A stretch of DNA of 64,000 bases, from assembly GCF_014805625.2 (NCBI RefSeq), contig NW_023998422.1, positions 10,293,264 to 10,357,263 on the forward strand, in the 5' to 3' direction. Shown here piece after piece: positions 1 to 13,720 of the stretch (its first letter is position 1; each line of letters starts with the position of its first letter). The position numbers and the translations under genes were made by a program. The stretch comes from Glossina fuscipes. Its lineage: Eukaryota; Arthropoda; Insecta; Diptera; Glossinidae. The notes under the pieces were generated by a model. The model did not search any database and was not told the origin of the DNA. It saw nothing but the letters and a program-made list of their open reading frames with translations.

Positions 1-2405
1 CACTTGATATACGAAAATCTGTCGGTTTGATGCGTGAATTTTGTGAAGAGTCACCGATGGAGACAACTTTTGCATGTAGATGCACTTTTTCTGAAATATA
101 TTTATGGGATCAAAAGTTGTCCACGAAAATATAAAAAAAAATTGTTCTTCTGCATTATGAGTGCGCCTGTAACACATTTTGTCACGACCAAGGAATGCTT
201 GTGACAAATTTCACATCCCTTTTATCATTTTTGCGACTGTCACGGCCCACAAAATTTATCCGTTCATTTGAACGGTTCTTGATTTTAAAAATTCAGTACA
301 ACAAAATCGATATCTTTAGATGTTATACATAATGATATAATGCACTAAATATATATGCCTACCCCTTTTTTTTCTCGAAGACAAGCACACTTTTGTAATT
401 TTAATGCAAATGAGATGCCGCTGAAAATTTTATGAATCGTCACAATTGTGAAAACGAAGACAGTAAACTGAAATTTGACAAAAGCATTTCTTAATCGATT
501 AAGAAAAACGGTGTTGGTGAAAAAATGGGCGTTATCTAACACGCCCATAGACATGCCCACAATGCGAAAGAAACAAACAACGACAATTTTTTTCTTATAT
601 CAATCTATGACTTTCGATCGTCTTCTTAAGGGAGAATTTTTCATTAAGTTCATCACTAGTTGAATAGAACGGCTTTTGTTTGAATTACTGGGATCTACGA
701 CGGCGCTATTCAATTCTGAGAACAGCAGCAATTTCTCGCTTCATTCTTTTCACTCTTACACTTTAAGGCTTTTGAAGAAGAGAAACTTTAAGCTGAGGAA
801 TAAAGCAAGAGGGTTTTTAAATATTTTTTCCCTAAGGCGGAAAAGTTTTTTGGACAAGATATTGAAATTAAAGCGAAACTTGAGCAAAACGTATAGTTGG
901 CGAAAAATGTTAAGAATGACTGCGATTCACAGATCAAAATTTGGTCCATTTAACTTTACACTATTATGCCTAGGTAGTCAAGGTAGTTTTTTTATGCTGT
1001 CCTACGCATTTATCGAATTTTCAGAGCGAAAGCAAGCAACAAATAGGCTTGATCCTGATTTTAATAAACATTTTCACTTTAAACCACGATTCGTGGTATT
1101 GTAAAATATGTCATTGTCCTAAGTATAATATTTTCGTCCATTTTCAAAACGCAACTACTTTCGATTGAATGAACAAATTCATGTTTTTAATTATCTATGA
1201 ATTGTCGCATCTCCGGCAACTAATACCATGAGTTTCGTAGGGTTGATGCTATAAAAAGCGTTTTGAAAACGCCACGAACTTTACACTTTACGCTAGTATA
1301 ATAATATCTAAAGGCGTATATGTAAACATCAATTGACGCAAACTGTAGTGCGCGACTATAGCAACAAACAAAGTAAGTTTGCATGACATAATTCCATAGT
1401 ATCCTAAGGCACATAGCGACTAGTACATTAAATTTCATGGCACTTCATAAAATAAGATGATAATCAAAGGAGTAATCATGTTTTACTCTCATGCTTGCTC
1501 TTATATTAATCTAAGATTGTTTGAAACTGCATTAGTTCTGTTTATCAATAATGGAGTTGTTTTGTTCATATGACAACCATTGTCATGCACCCCATACGTG
1601 TACTTAAAATATGTCAGCTGTTGGCAATTAATATACTAATCGCGGTTACAAATCCGATGACTGATAATGTCATTGTGATGTCTTGCAGGGTAATCACGCT
1701 AACAATAATTCCAATTCCGTAATTGTAGTTTGTTTTTTTTTTACATCTGCCATTAAATTTTGTTCTAACATAATATAAAATAAGCGCGAATTTAAAAAAT
1801 TTATTAGAAGCAACTGTAATTAAATAGCTAATGGCAGCAGCATGAAACGCTTTTTCAGCCGCCGATATCAAATTTCATTTCTCGCAAAATATTGAAAGCA
1901 TCATTGGATCATTTCTACGGCGAAATTCAGAAAAAAGAAATAGCTGGTGACAAACAAAGAATGCCGCAAGTATTAAATGTCATAAATTTTTATTCAATTT
2001 TTCAATCTGAAGAATTTGCCATTTACAATAACAATAAGAAGAACATCAACAGAAGGAAATCGTATTCATCTTGCACTGCATGTTGGTATGAACCTAGCAA
2101 TAGTTTGTCTCTAAAAGGACCTCAGTAAATAAAATGTAATTTGCGAAGTAGTGTAGGGTATCTAAAGGTCGGTCTTTTTTGTCTACAATGTTTTCACTTA
2201 CTTGGACTATATGATGAGATGAAAGTGAAGACACTAAGGTAATAATATTTGAGAAAGTTACTCACTGTATATTTAAAAAAGATGGCAACTCTAGGTCTAT
2301 TCTCCCCAAAAAGCAAAAGCGCTTTAAGGAAAACTGTGAAACTTCTGCAAACTTTAGTTAATAAAAAAAAAATAAGTAGCATATCGTAATCTTTATGTAA
2401 TAAAC
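1..2405. other. No recognisable gene
   Basis: A+T-rich sequence. A 142-codon frame at 676-1104 lacks an ATG near its start and shows no domain. A small terminal scrap of family A (GAAGTAGTGTAGGGTAT) lies at about 2144-2165. Confidence 0.6.
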
Positions 2406-2409
2406 GAGT

Positions 2410-2720
2410 GAAAGGACGCCATATAGTACAAGTACAAGTATATCCAACACCAAGCACGACTTGAGAAAGATCTGCCTTTTATCATACCGATCGATTCAGA
2501 AGCACTTTCTGAAAAGATTTCAGTTTTTATGTCAGTCCGCCCATCTTGTTGTTTTGTTTTCTTGTGTTCAACCTACAGATAATATTTTGGGCTAAGAACG
2601 TACGCTATTGGAACCGGTTTGGCTCGAGTATGGTCGTATTTCCATGTAACAACTTATTTTGAAAACTCGTTATGAGAACGGCTGTATTAAGCGAAGTAGT
2701 ATAGGGTATGAAACGGTGCA
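2410..2720 (-). repeat. Family A interspersed repeat
   Basis: Minus orientation. It carries ATACCGATCGATTCAGAAGC, GTGTTCAACCTACAGAT and the terminal GCGAAGTAGTATAGGGTAT. Strand follows the convention that the end with CCACAAGTGGTGTAGGGTA is the right end. Confidence 0.7.
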
Positions 2721-3349
2721 TCATTTATTTATTAACACACGGAACTTATCGAATAGGTCGCACGTAGTTCTTTTTGGAATATTATTTAAAGATATTGCAA
2801 AAAAAAAAACGAATAAAAAATATGAGAATTATTGAAGCAATGCCTGCTGATCGCTTTGGCAACCCGTGTTTCGGGAGAAAGCTTTGCAAATTGTTGTTTT
2901 TTTTATTTTGAAAAAATTCTTTATTATATTTGTCTTATTCTGCAGTTCTGCAGGACTATGAAACTGACCCCGCATGTTAAAATTTCTTCCTCACCCTTTT
3001 TCTTCCAAGATTTAATGCAGCTGCGTCTGCCTTAAACACAATCGCCCGTTTTACACTTCACCGTCGCTTCGATGAAAAGTTAGATAGAACTCGATAATGG
3101 CGTAACGCTTATTGATTGCATACACTCACTAGTATGCGGTCACTTCCCAACTTTTTTTGCTTTCCCCACTTCTTTTTAAGTGTCACGTTATTACTGGAGT
3201 AAAGAACATCCCTTGAGTGAATGGTCGTGTTATAAAAAAAAAGAAGAAGGCAAGTAGTCTGTAAACTACTCAGCTACCCATCTTTAAACTCCTAGCCTGT
3301 GGCCTTCCTTTCTATTTATTGAAATGGTTAAGCTCTTCTCTGCACAATG

Positions 3350-4745
3350 GATTATTCAGGATTTTGTTTAATTTCATTACCTTGGATGAATTCCCCGCGA
3401 AGTCTGGCGTACCTCAAGGCAGCCAATTAGTTCCCATATTATTTAATTTATAGATGAATGATTTGTCCTCGGTGATTAACTCCAGCGAGATCTTAATGTA
3501 TGCTGACGATATGAAACTGTTTTCTTCCTTTTCCGTAGAATCGCAATCACATCAGCTTCAACGTGACTTGGATAATTTGGTTGCATGGCGCTCTTTGAAT
3601 TTTCTGAAACTAAATCTAAAAAAATGTAAGAAGCTTTCTTTCTCAAGAAGAGAGTCATTCATTACTCAGTATTTCATTGATTCGCACAAGTAGGAGGACG
3701 TCGATACGTTCACAAATTAAGGCCTTCTATTTGACCATAGGTTACATTTTAACTTGCATATTGAGTTCTCGTTAAGCAAAGCTAGGTCCGCGCTTAGTTT
3801 TATAAAGAGGTGGTTCAAAGAGCTCAATGATCCGTATATTACAAAAAGGCTGTACATGTGTTTGGTTTGACCTATACTTGAATATGCCTTCGTTGTGTGG
3901 TCTCTTTCTTGAAGATGCTATGTAGATTCAATTGAATCTGTTCAAAAGCAATTCTTGCTGCTTGCCTTTAGGAATTTGGGTTGGGACCCGATTGCCTCTC
4001 TTCCCCCCTATAAAAATAGGTTGCTTCTATTATCCTTACCGTCACTTGAGAAACGTGGATTTGTCCTTGGGCTTCCTTCTTAATCAAAGTAATACTTGGT
4101 ACTATTAACTCGCCCGCATTACTTGGTGAGATAAGCTTTAATGTCCCGAACCGCTTCTCTAGGCACTTTCTCTTGATTAAGCTTAGTCAATGTAAATACA
4201 ATTATGAGCTGTTTAACTCGCTCCGAGTTGTTTGCAGAAACCTAATTGATGTCTATCACTTATTCTCATTATCGCATTCTTTAAAGTCCATTAAAGCAAC
4301 TTTGCTTAATATGTGCGGTTTACCTATGTCGTACTTAAACTAACATTTCATTCTTAATATTTCATTTTTTATTTAAAATAATATTGTGTTATTGACAAGT
4401 TGCTTACCAAGCTTATGCATGTTTGCAATGGTTTACAGGCGCTTTTGCAACCTCGATCTGTTCTTGTTACGGGTGTGCTTCTGTGCTAGCTGTGTACATA
4501 CTTTTTTTTTCTCTCTCTCTCTCTTTTTATTTATTTATACAAAAATTATTATTTTTAACTTTTTAATTTATTTATAAACTTACTTTGTTATTATTATTCT
4601 TCTTTTTTGCTTCCTTTTTATTGTATACTAATTTTAAAACAATTAGTATAAGATTTTCTATTAAGATGCACTGAATTCGAGTGAATTTTCTTTAGCTCAA
4701 TTTCGTGAATAAATGGGTAAAATAAAATAAAATAAAAAAAATAAA
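3350..4745 (+). mobile_element. 5'-truncated, decayed jockey/CR1-type LINE (reverse transcriptase C-terminal half and 3' UTR)
   Basis: The conceptual translation shows GVPQGSQL (from about 3406) and MYADDMKLF with the catalytic YADD at 3499-3510. These are followed by LQRDLDNLVAWRSLNFLKLN, KC and SFSR, all standard for RT palm and thumb of jockey/CR1-like LINEs. Further on come KRLYMCLV.PILEYAFVVW and RNLGW, broken by in-frame stops and frameshifts. The 3' flank is A+T-rich, has a CT-rich tract at 4507-4528, and ends in an AATAAA-containing, A-rich tail near 4710-4745. The 5' end, endonuclease domain and any ORF1 are missing. It is not capable of encoding a working protein. Confidence 0.85.
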
Positions 4746-4749
4746 AATA

Positions 4750-6080
4750 TCCCAGCAGGAATTTCTTTCACCTGGACAGTCCTTTCAGCAGAAAATTTCT
4801 TTCAGATAATGAACATCTTGACGTATATATGATAGAACATACAGAACATCTACTACTTAGTCTACTAAATATATATTTTTTTCAGGTGAAAAGTACCAAA
4901 AAATTTACACTTAAGTTAGAGAAGGCGAAAAAATTGTCCGTTTTTGGCTAATGATTAGAGGCCTCATAGTTTTCTTAACTCAATTTTACGCTTAACATGA
5001 AAAAACTGGCTGGCATCACAAAATTAACGTTTAGTCTTTGATATAAACGAATACTTTCAAGTCATGATCCTATTCATGATTTTAAGCAATAGCGGAGAAA
5101 TTGTCAGGTTTGATTACTAATCCTAATTAACTTTGATTAAGAAAAAGTTTTCCTTATGGTATGTATCTCGCCTATGCAATTAATTACAAACATGTGTCTC
5201 ACCTCATACACAGAGTTATTCCTTTTGTGCTTCCCAAAAAAAAGACCTAAATAAAGCACATGTCCGACTAAGATTTGGATCGATGCTCTTTTTGTTTGTT
5301 TGAATCTTGCCATTGTTTATGGAACATAACAATACATACACAGTTGTTCAGCATAAAGAAACTGTTAAAACTTATTACGAAAGCAATGAAACCGCAGTGT
5401 AAAGATTATTGCCGCTTTTGTGTAAAGAAAACACATCTGATGTTTGTAAAGGATCTTTACGTGCACAAAAATAACTTTTGCATGTGCTTTGTGGCTTGCA
5501 AGTGTCATTCTTGAACATGAAAATGGCATTGCATTTAGACTCAATAGAGATAGTTACTGGAACATGATTGCTGATTTTTCCTGCCACAAATTAAATGATC
5601 TCGATTTGAACGATATGTGGTTTTTTTTTAATAAAGTGATGTGAACATGCCGTACATGTGGTGACACCATCAATTTCTTACGAGACAATCATGTAATCTT
5701 CCAAAATGGCAATGTGAGCTGGCCACAAAGTTGATGCGATATAAACTCAATTAGACCTTTTACTATACTTACGGCATTATGTTGTGGTATTGGCTTACTC
5801 CAACCGCGGACCCTGGATTCTAATTATTCGTTTTATTCATGAAATATGAGCAGATTTATGTGGAAAAGTGGCAAATATTGGCATTCCAGAATTGAGTTTC
5901 TACAAAAGTCCATTTACATGAAATCTTTTTTAAATAAAAACATGTATGAACATTACAATCGGGCAAGGACGCCTACTAGATACCTTACACCACCAAGTCT
6001 CTCCCACGCTAATAATACACCAAAAGTTACACCTCAGTTTCATATAAAGTCATACTCTGCATGAAAGGCCGCACGAGGAA
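4750..6080. other. No recognisable gene
   Basis: Unique-looking A+T-rich sequence after the LINE tail. Only short open frames without domains. Confidence 0.55.
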
Positions 6081-6084
6081 GGAA

Positions 6085-6625
6085 TCCTTATATACAGTGG
6101 TATCCGAAATATTGACCCACGTGGCCCAAATTCAGTAAGGTTGATTTCTAAGTCAATTTACTATATTTAGCATATAGAAGTTCAGTTTTCGTAGGAACGA
6201 TTTTACGAGAAAGGATTCAAGAAATTACCTCAGTCGAAATACATTTCTCACACCAACTTAGAATTGTATTACAAAGCAAGTTTTGTCAAAGAATTTCGAA
6301 AAGTGGAATTTTTCCCATATAATAATTCTGCAAAGTAGGGCGCTATATGGGTAGTGGTCGAGAAAGTGGGCCGATCCAAACCATTTTCAATAGCGTTCGC
6401 CGTTCGGTCAATGCACTTTCATCACAATACCTCGACCTACAGCTTGAACACTCATTTACATGAACAGATGCGAGATTGAAAGCCAGACAGAGCGACAGAC
6501 GAACCAGCAGGATCCCTTTAATAGAAGGTGGGTTTATCTTAAGCCCTTCTGGATGTTCTACACATGGATGTCCACACAAACTTAGTATATCGCAAACCAC
6601 AAGTGGCGTAGGGTATAAATCTTAT
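6085..6625 (+). repeat. Family A interspersed repeat, long form
   Basis: It begins with the extra left part (GTGGCCCAAATTCAGTAAGG) also seen at 12.0 and 38.2 kb. It continues with TTCAATAGCGTTCGCC and ATCTTAAGCCCTTCTGG, and ends CCACAAGTGGCGTAGGGTAT. Confidence 0.7.
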
Positions 6626-7033
6626 GAGTCAATATCTAAAATAAAAGAAAAGTCTCGTTGATATCTGTTACTGTTGAGTTTTTATTACAAATTGAAAACA
6701 AAAAATAAACACTTATTTAATAAGCCCACAGTTTCCTTTGTAAAAATATTTATGCAGTATCGGATATAAAATGTTTAAACAATACGTCAAAGCTTTAGAG
6801 ATGTAAAAGCATATTTTGTAGGTATTTTTTTTTTGCTGAAGGCTTGTTTTGAAACTTTCTGTCATAATAAATTACATCAAAAGCAATATGTTTGGACTTA
6901 AACTTAATTTGATGTAAAACTCTGTAACCGGCAAATAAATTTATGCATATGTCCTAACCACCACTTTTCCATATATATATTTAATATAAGAAAAACGAAA
7001 AAAAATAAAAATTTTGAATTCAATAGAAGAGAA

Positions 7034-7035
7034 GG

Positions 7036-7066
<31 letters not shown>

Positions 7067-7080
7067 AGAGAGAGAGACAG
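7034..7080. repeat. (GA)n microsatellite
   Basis: Uninterrupted GA run with a few A insertions. Confidence 0.95.
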
Positions 7081-8196
7081 AGGATTAGTTGAGTCCAAAT
7101 TTCAGCCCGTAATGAATATGTGAGTGTTAATCTCCTAACGACTTAATATTTTTTTTATAGGCTTTCTAACAATAAACACTCAGAGCATGAGAGAAATTTT
7201 TAAAAAATGCAACAATAGCACAGCAAATGGAATCATTTTTGCACTAATGACTATTTGGATCATAGGTTGTCCAACAATATCTCTTTGGTTGATCAAAAGT
7301 TATAGATAAAAATAAGGAAAAATTGCCAATGTTTTCCGAAGTGGTTTTAGTTTCTTCGGCATTGTGGATGTGTCTGTGAACATATCACGCCCCCTTTTTT
7401 AGCCTGCTGTTCTTAATCGATCAAAGAATGTTTATGCCGAATTTCAGCTTCATAGCTTAATTTTTGCGACTATGATGATTCGCTTCCCGAGTATGAGTTA
7501 CGTAGAGAAGAAAGTTAATTGTTGTTTGTCTGAAGTTCTATGACCGCTTAGACTTTATGTTCATTTAAGATTATTGTAGGCGAGGATTAACTGCAGAACA
7601 AGAGCACGTTTATGTTTTATTTTCTTTTTTTTTTGTCATAACCAAAAAAAAAAAAAAAAGCAATCATTATAAAATGCAGTTCAATGAACTTTAAAGTAAA
7701 GTACTTAACTTTTACATACTTATCCAGCGCTGTCCGTATATCGGTTAATGTGTAAGTTTAAAACATATATATATATATAGTTTAAATATTTTTTGGTTGA
7801 ACGTCGTTTATGTTCTCACATATGATATTTTGTGTTTACTTAAGGTAATTCAACATGTTTTAAGCATGATTTGTTTAATTTTATTAGTTTCGTTTTTCTT
7901 TTTTAACTAGTTTGTGAGTAAACGTAAACGTGCCTTGTTTAAAAAAAAGCGATATAATAATAATTTAGAAAAAAAAAAAGAAAAACAAAAAAAAAAAAAA
8001 AAAAAACAATCAAAATATATATATATATGTATATATATATGTATGTATATAATTTTGAAAAATTTTAGAAACAATAGAAATAAAGTCCATACAATTTAAC
8101 AGGAAAGCAACGAACAGAATATAATCAAAGCAAGTACGTTAGACTTGAATTGATTTGAAAGAATTATAAAAAAAGAAATCTGAATATAGCTTATGC

Positions 8197-8220
8197 TTGT
8201 ATGTGTGTGTGTGTGTGTCT
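8197..8220. repeat. (TG)n microsatellite
   Basis: ATGTGTGTGTGTGTGTGT; more TG-rich sequence follows to about 8300. Confidence 0.9.
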
Positions 8221-9004
8221 GCGTATATACAAATGCACAGTTATGTATATATGTATATGTAGAAAAATGTGTGTGTGTGTTTATGTTTGTGTTTATATTT
8301 TTTTGTGTTTTGTGTAGGATATTCCTTTTATTCTTGTGAAATATTTTAATTCATCGTCTCAGCGTATTTAGTTGATTCTATAAATCACGTACTTACGAGC
8401 ATTTTGAAGAAACTGTCGGGACAGCCGCTCGAAACAAACTCTCAACTGTTTTTTTTTTTTTAAATTATTATGTATTAAGTTTTATTTTTCAGTATCTCAA
8501 GCCTCCTAAGTAATGTTCGCTTATACGACGACTATTTATTTGTTTATGTGCTGCCTCGAAGTACGTGATTATGAAGAAATTAATGAAATTACGAGTATTT
8601 CTTATTCACCCTAACAAAGCAAAAAAAAAAAAAAAAAAATGCTTATATTGTTTATAAAATGTATATATAAAATGAAATATAAGTTTAAATTGGGTGACAC
8701 CAACACACACAAACACATGCATAAATATTATATACAATTACTTATGTATATATGCACGTATGCACAACTATGTATAAATATATATATATTTTGTAACTTT
8801 TCAAGAAACTCTATATTAAATGAGATCATTTGATGACTTTTTATTGAAGGTTTTTAATACAACATTTTGAAAAAGGTTTCTGCATAAAATTTTGCAGAAA
8901 ATTGATGAAAATTTAGAATAAGCAAAGAATCATTAATTATTCCGATATCTCTTACAAAGATCTTCCATAACTTTCTTTGGGATATTGGCTATGATCCTAT
9001 TTTT

Positions 9005-9740
9005 TGTACACCCATCACCCAAGGATGGGGGTTATATTCACTCAGAGAGCTCACAAAGTATATATAAGAAAATTTTATTCGGTCGGAAAAGAACTACATT
9101 TTCATCATCTGTAATATTAGGTCGGTGCGGATGACCTTTTCTATTTTCAGAAACAAAGCGAAAATTTAGATGATGTATGTGTTGCACTTTGTGAGTGGCA
9201 AACAAAAAATTGGAAAAGCAAAGGTGTTCAGAGTTTTTGTTGCGTAGGTCTGCGAGCGTTATACACGCGTCCTTTGACCAAAAAAAAAGAATAAAATTTG
9301 GATACACTACAATATTGTGCAGCCGTGGCCAATTATTCTCATTTTTGTACATGTACATGCATCACCCATAGAGTATACGTTCCAATTGCTGTAGATTTAT
9401 CTGCTGTACTTTACAAGTAGTACGCAACAACCAACTTTTTGTTGCTTTTGAAAAACAGAGATCTTCTCAGTTTACGTGGTACTGTAGGCATGTCCCATTT
9501 TCAATGTCAACGTGCGTGGAAGATCTTCCTATGTTTCTGCTAAAGTTTATGTCGATAGCTTTATTTTTGCGGTCAGGAGAATGTTTACAACAGGCTACTG
9601 ACAGACGGACATGCTTAAATCGATTCGGATTTGATGCTGATTAAGATATATATACTTGCTGAGGTCTCTGAAACTTCCTTCTGGGTCTTAACAAAATGAC
9701 TTTACCTCTTATGCATCGATGACGAGTATAAAGAGAACCA
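9005..9740. repeat. Family B interspersed repeat(s)
   Basis: Begins ACCCATCACCCAAGGATGGG. It has TGCACTTTGTGAGTGGCAAA, ATCACCCATAGAGTATACG, ACAGACGGACATGCTTAAAT and the TGATTAAGATATATATACTT segment. The same blocks recur at 10.8, 29.1 and 56.7 kb. Confidence 0.65.
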
Positions 9741-10764
9741 CTCTTTTTGAAAAGGACTCAAAAATTTGTTAAAAATTTCAAAAAAAATGTTGCACGCGGA
9801 GTACAATATTTCCTCGCCTTCTTAAGTGAACAGAGAAAAAATGAATTAAATGTTTCTTGATAGGCTTCCTTATTCACCTGACTGTATTTCTGTTGAACAT
9901 CATTCAGCGCTTAGGAAGCAAACTAGAGTGATGTCCGCAAAAGGTACAAAGTACTGGTCCTACTCCTACAGGACTAACGTCTACAGCCATAATCAATGCA
10001 ACCTTGACCACAACGTCTGAATGCATCAACTTTTTAATTGAAAAACGAAATTTCCTTTCGATTAGTTACCAAGCTTTTACAAATAATAAAAAAGGAAAAC
10101 AAAATTCTTAATAAAAAAATTGTTAATTCAATTGTAGAAATAACATTTCAAGGTGTATAAGCATTTGGATAATCGATATGCTGAAGTATTCCATTCACTC
10201 CTGCAAAATGTTGAGGAAAAAATGTTAAATTTATTTTGACAACTATACAGCCAAGCAATAAAGTAGCATAGACTTATTACTCTAAAGGCATTTTATTCAC
10301 CCGCAAGTTCACCTCTATGTTCTCTCAAGAATTTTTCAATAAATATTTGTCATCTCCAAAAATCCTCTCATCTAGTGCTGCTACTGCAACTTCTTCTTTT
10401 CAGAGGAAAAGCTAGGCACCTGGCATTGTTTTTAATATTAATAAAAAAATTAAAATCTCAATAGTAAAGAGTTTTGGTGTTCCAATGAAGAATGACTGAA
10501 GAGTTCCTAAATTTGTGATTACAGTATGCAGCTGGGTCTTTGAAATGAGGCGCCGAGTTCAGTCTTCTTGCCTCAGCTCATCAAGTGTTACTTCTTGTTG
10601 ACAATTTATGTAAATAAGGCTCGGTGATCACTTTTAGAAAATGTTATCGAATCAATGATATGCATGTAAGTCCCCAGTTTTGAATTTTTTTTTACTGTAA
10701 TCGGATGTGGGGCGCTATTTTATCCGACTTTCGAAGTCAATCCAATAACATTAATATGTAAAAA

Positions 10765-11215
10765 GATTATGTTCGGCAGTGGTGGGTTTTCAAAACAAGA
10801 AAAATACATGAAAACACATAAGCTTTCGATGCTCTATAATATTGAGTAGGTGTGGACGATCTTTTCCATTTTTGTGCAAGTACAGCGAGACCGTAAAAAA
10901 TGCAGGTACATTTTTTTATAATTTTATCTGCTCTGGTCTGTGAAAAAAGGGTAAAAGACCATTTCTTTTTCGCTTTTGAAATCCGAAGTTTTCTCAATAC
11001 ACATGATACTGAGGGCGATTACGTTAACCGATTCGGCCCGTTTTTAATAGCAATCTGCGTGCATGAACATGAAATCTTTCTGCTAAATTCCAAATAGAGT
11101 AGACGCGGCTACAAACAGCGTTACGCAGATGGGCGGACGACCATGTTTAAATCCATCCAGAATTTGATGCTTCAAATTTAGCAAAAATTTTGATACTGGA
11201 AATGGGCCAAATCGA
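10765..11215. repeat. Family B interspersed repeat
   Basis: Shares TTTTCTCAATACACATGATA, GGCGGACGACCATGTTTAAA and GAAATCTTTCTGCTAAATTC-type blocks with the 9.0-kb copy. Confidence 0.55.
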
Positions 11216-11649
11216 TTAAAGAACACGCTCACGATAAAATGTAATTTTTCGAAATGTAAGAAAAAAAAGATTTTTTGGTCGTTGCCTATTAACTAAAACA
11301 TATACGACAAAAAAATGTACGCATATAATCCGTAGTTGCTTCTACGGTGCTGGCACAAAATAAGAGTTACGTAATTAAATTTTTATACGCATGACCAAAA
11401 GATGAGTAGACGGGGGCAGGAACCTTTAGAAACCCCATAAGGTCTATATATTCTTGATCGATATGAAATTGAATTAATTTAAGTATATCCGTAATTTTTA
11501 ATTTACGCAAAAATTTCAGAGCATTCAGGTAATGAGCTGATAGGAGATTGCGAAGGCTGCTTTAATTACTGATATGTTTATTTTAATTGTCTAGTAATTA
11601 ACTAAAATATAGTTTTATAATAACCAGTTTTTTTGGCAAGGTGCACAAA

Positions 11650-12600
11650 AATGTTCCATACAGGTCCATACTAGCGATTTTGATTATCCGTTAAGAAAAC
11701 CAGACGAAGCGTTCAAACACGGAGAGACGTACGGACGGAGAGGCGTAGATCGATTTAGAAAATGCTTCTGAATCGATCGCTATAATAAAAGGTAGGTCTA
11801 TCTTAAATCCTTCGGGGTGCTACATACGTCCTCACTAACTTAATATAATCTGTACCATAAGTGGAGTAAGGTGTAATTAAACCTTTTTGCACATAAAGAC
11901 TTACTTTCCGTAAGAACGGAACGGAAGTTTAGCACAGTTAATTTTTATATCAGATTACTATTGTGGATCAATTTTCCTCAGACTTTTCTGCCTTATAGAC
12001 GGTCAATTTTGGAGAAAATCCATATATAGGGTAGAATCCAAAAAATAGCCGAAATGGTCCAAATTTGGTACAGTTAATTTCTTTATTGTATTGTATTGTA
12101 TTGTGATCTGATTTTCATCATGACGTATTGAATATTGGAACCATTTGTAATAGGAACTTCAGTTTTCGTTATATGAGAGGGAGTTCAAAAAATTGACCCA
12201 GCTGCTCAAATTTAGATTGCCGAAATACCATTACTTAGCCACTTTTCCCGAAAAATTTTGAAAATTGATCTTTTTTCCATATAAAGATTTTCCACAATAC
12301 TGCGCTATATGGGGACTGGTCGAAAAAGTGGATCGTTTCAAAAAATTTCCAATAGCGTTCGCTCTTGGGTCAAAACACGTCACTGTACCAAATTTCGTCA
12401 AAATTTAACAAAACTTCCGGTCTGTAGCTTGAACACAAATCCATATGGACAGACGGGAGACGGACGGACGGGCAGATAGGCTTAGAGTAGAATCATTTTC
12501 TGAAGTGATCGGTATAATAAAAGGTGATTCTACGCTTTTCTGCGTGTTACACACGACCGCATAAACTTAATATACCGTATACCATAAGTGGTATAGACTA
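11650..12600 (+). repeat. Two family A repeats in tandem (short form, then long form)
   Basis: The first (11650-11882) ends ACCATAAGTGGAGTAAGGTG. The second (about 11895-12600) has the long left part, GGACAGACGGGAGACGGACG, and ends ACCATAAGTGGTATAGACTA. Both have GATCG(C/G)TATAATAAAAGGT. Confidence 0.7.
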
Positions 12601-13399
12601 TGAACATTAGACGCAATTTTAAGCGATTTCAACGACTTCAAGTAAGAAGAAATGCTTTAATTTAAACATAAAACTTCAAAAATGAGAAACAAAAATCTCA
12701 AGTACATATGCACATGTATTTATTGGTTCAGAATTTTGTGTTATTGTGATATATTAAACAATTTCTTTTTATCGAACTGATCTCATATTTTAGTGTTCAA
12801 TAAATTATTCAAAAAGAACTAATTGAGAATATATTATATATATATATAGTTGTTGCTCGACGTAAACCTACGTAGAGTAATTGTGTAAGAGTATGTCTAC
12901 GCATGTGTGTAAGTGCCTATCAGAATTTTAAATGAATTTATTTTTTAGTTCTCTAGTCATTTGTTTCGTTCAAAGGGTTCCCTTTTTTCTTCGGCTCTTG
13001 ACAGAGACATCAATAATAATGCAAGTAATGGTTGAATGTTTGTGTAATTTGTTCACTTTAGTGCCTTTAATTTACTATATACATTTACCATAGCTTAATT
13101 TATTAAAATATTTTTTGGTTCATTGATTGGATATTTGTTTGGAGTTCTTATTAAATCTTTTCAAATAAGATACATACATAAAAAGTTCTTTCAGGCAATT
13201 AATGTAATGCTGGTCTTAATTATATTCTATGAAATTATTTCAACGTCTACATGAAAAGGGTTCATTCTCAAGCCATAAGAATCAAATTTTTCCCTAAGAA
13301 ATCACTTCAATTGAATTTCTTTGTACAAATTATTACTAATTTATGAAAGTAAATTCCAAATCTTTTAATTTTCCTGTATATATTGTATAATAATTATAT

Positions 13400-13720
13400 T
13401 CTACACCACTTGTGCTTTAACGATATATTAAGTTTGTGCGTATGCATCCGGAATATCCGGAATGGCTTCACTTTCCAATCGATCTAAACTTGTCTGTCCA
13501 TCTGTCCATCTTGTGCTCGATTTACAGATCACAAACAATTTTCACAAACAAATTTCGTAAATCGACTTGTTTCGCCCCAAAGGCAAACGCTATTAACACT
13601 GGTTCGAATCGAATCCTTTTTTTCCATTATTTCCCTTATAACTTTAGGTTGAAAAGTCGTTATACGAATAACTGATTAAGCGAAGTGGTGTAGGGTATTT
13701 AACTGTGGGTCGTATTCCAC
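13400..13720 (-). repeat. Family A interspersed repeat
   Basis: Starts CTACACCACTTGTGC, has TCTGTCCATCTGTCCATC, and ends GCGAAGTGGTGTAGGGTATT. Both ends carry the inverted CTACACCAC/GTGGTGTAG sequence. Confidence 0.72.

Larger units (their letters stand above)
6630..9000. other. Simple-sequence-rich, no gene
   Basis: Holds the (GA)n and (TG)n tracts, long A and T runs (7628, 7650, 7989 and 8621), and several (AT)n stretches. Confidence 0.6.

Noticed and set aside
676..1104. 142-codon open frame on the plus strand
   Set aside because: It begins without ATG, is rich in Phe, Lys, Arg and Leu as expected from the base composition, and shows no domain, splice partner or signal.
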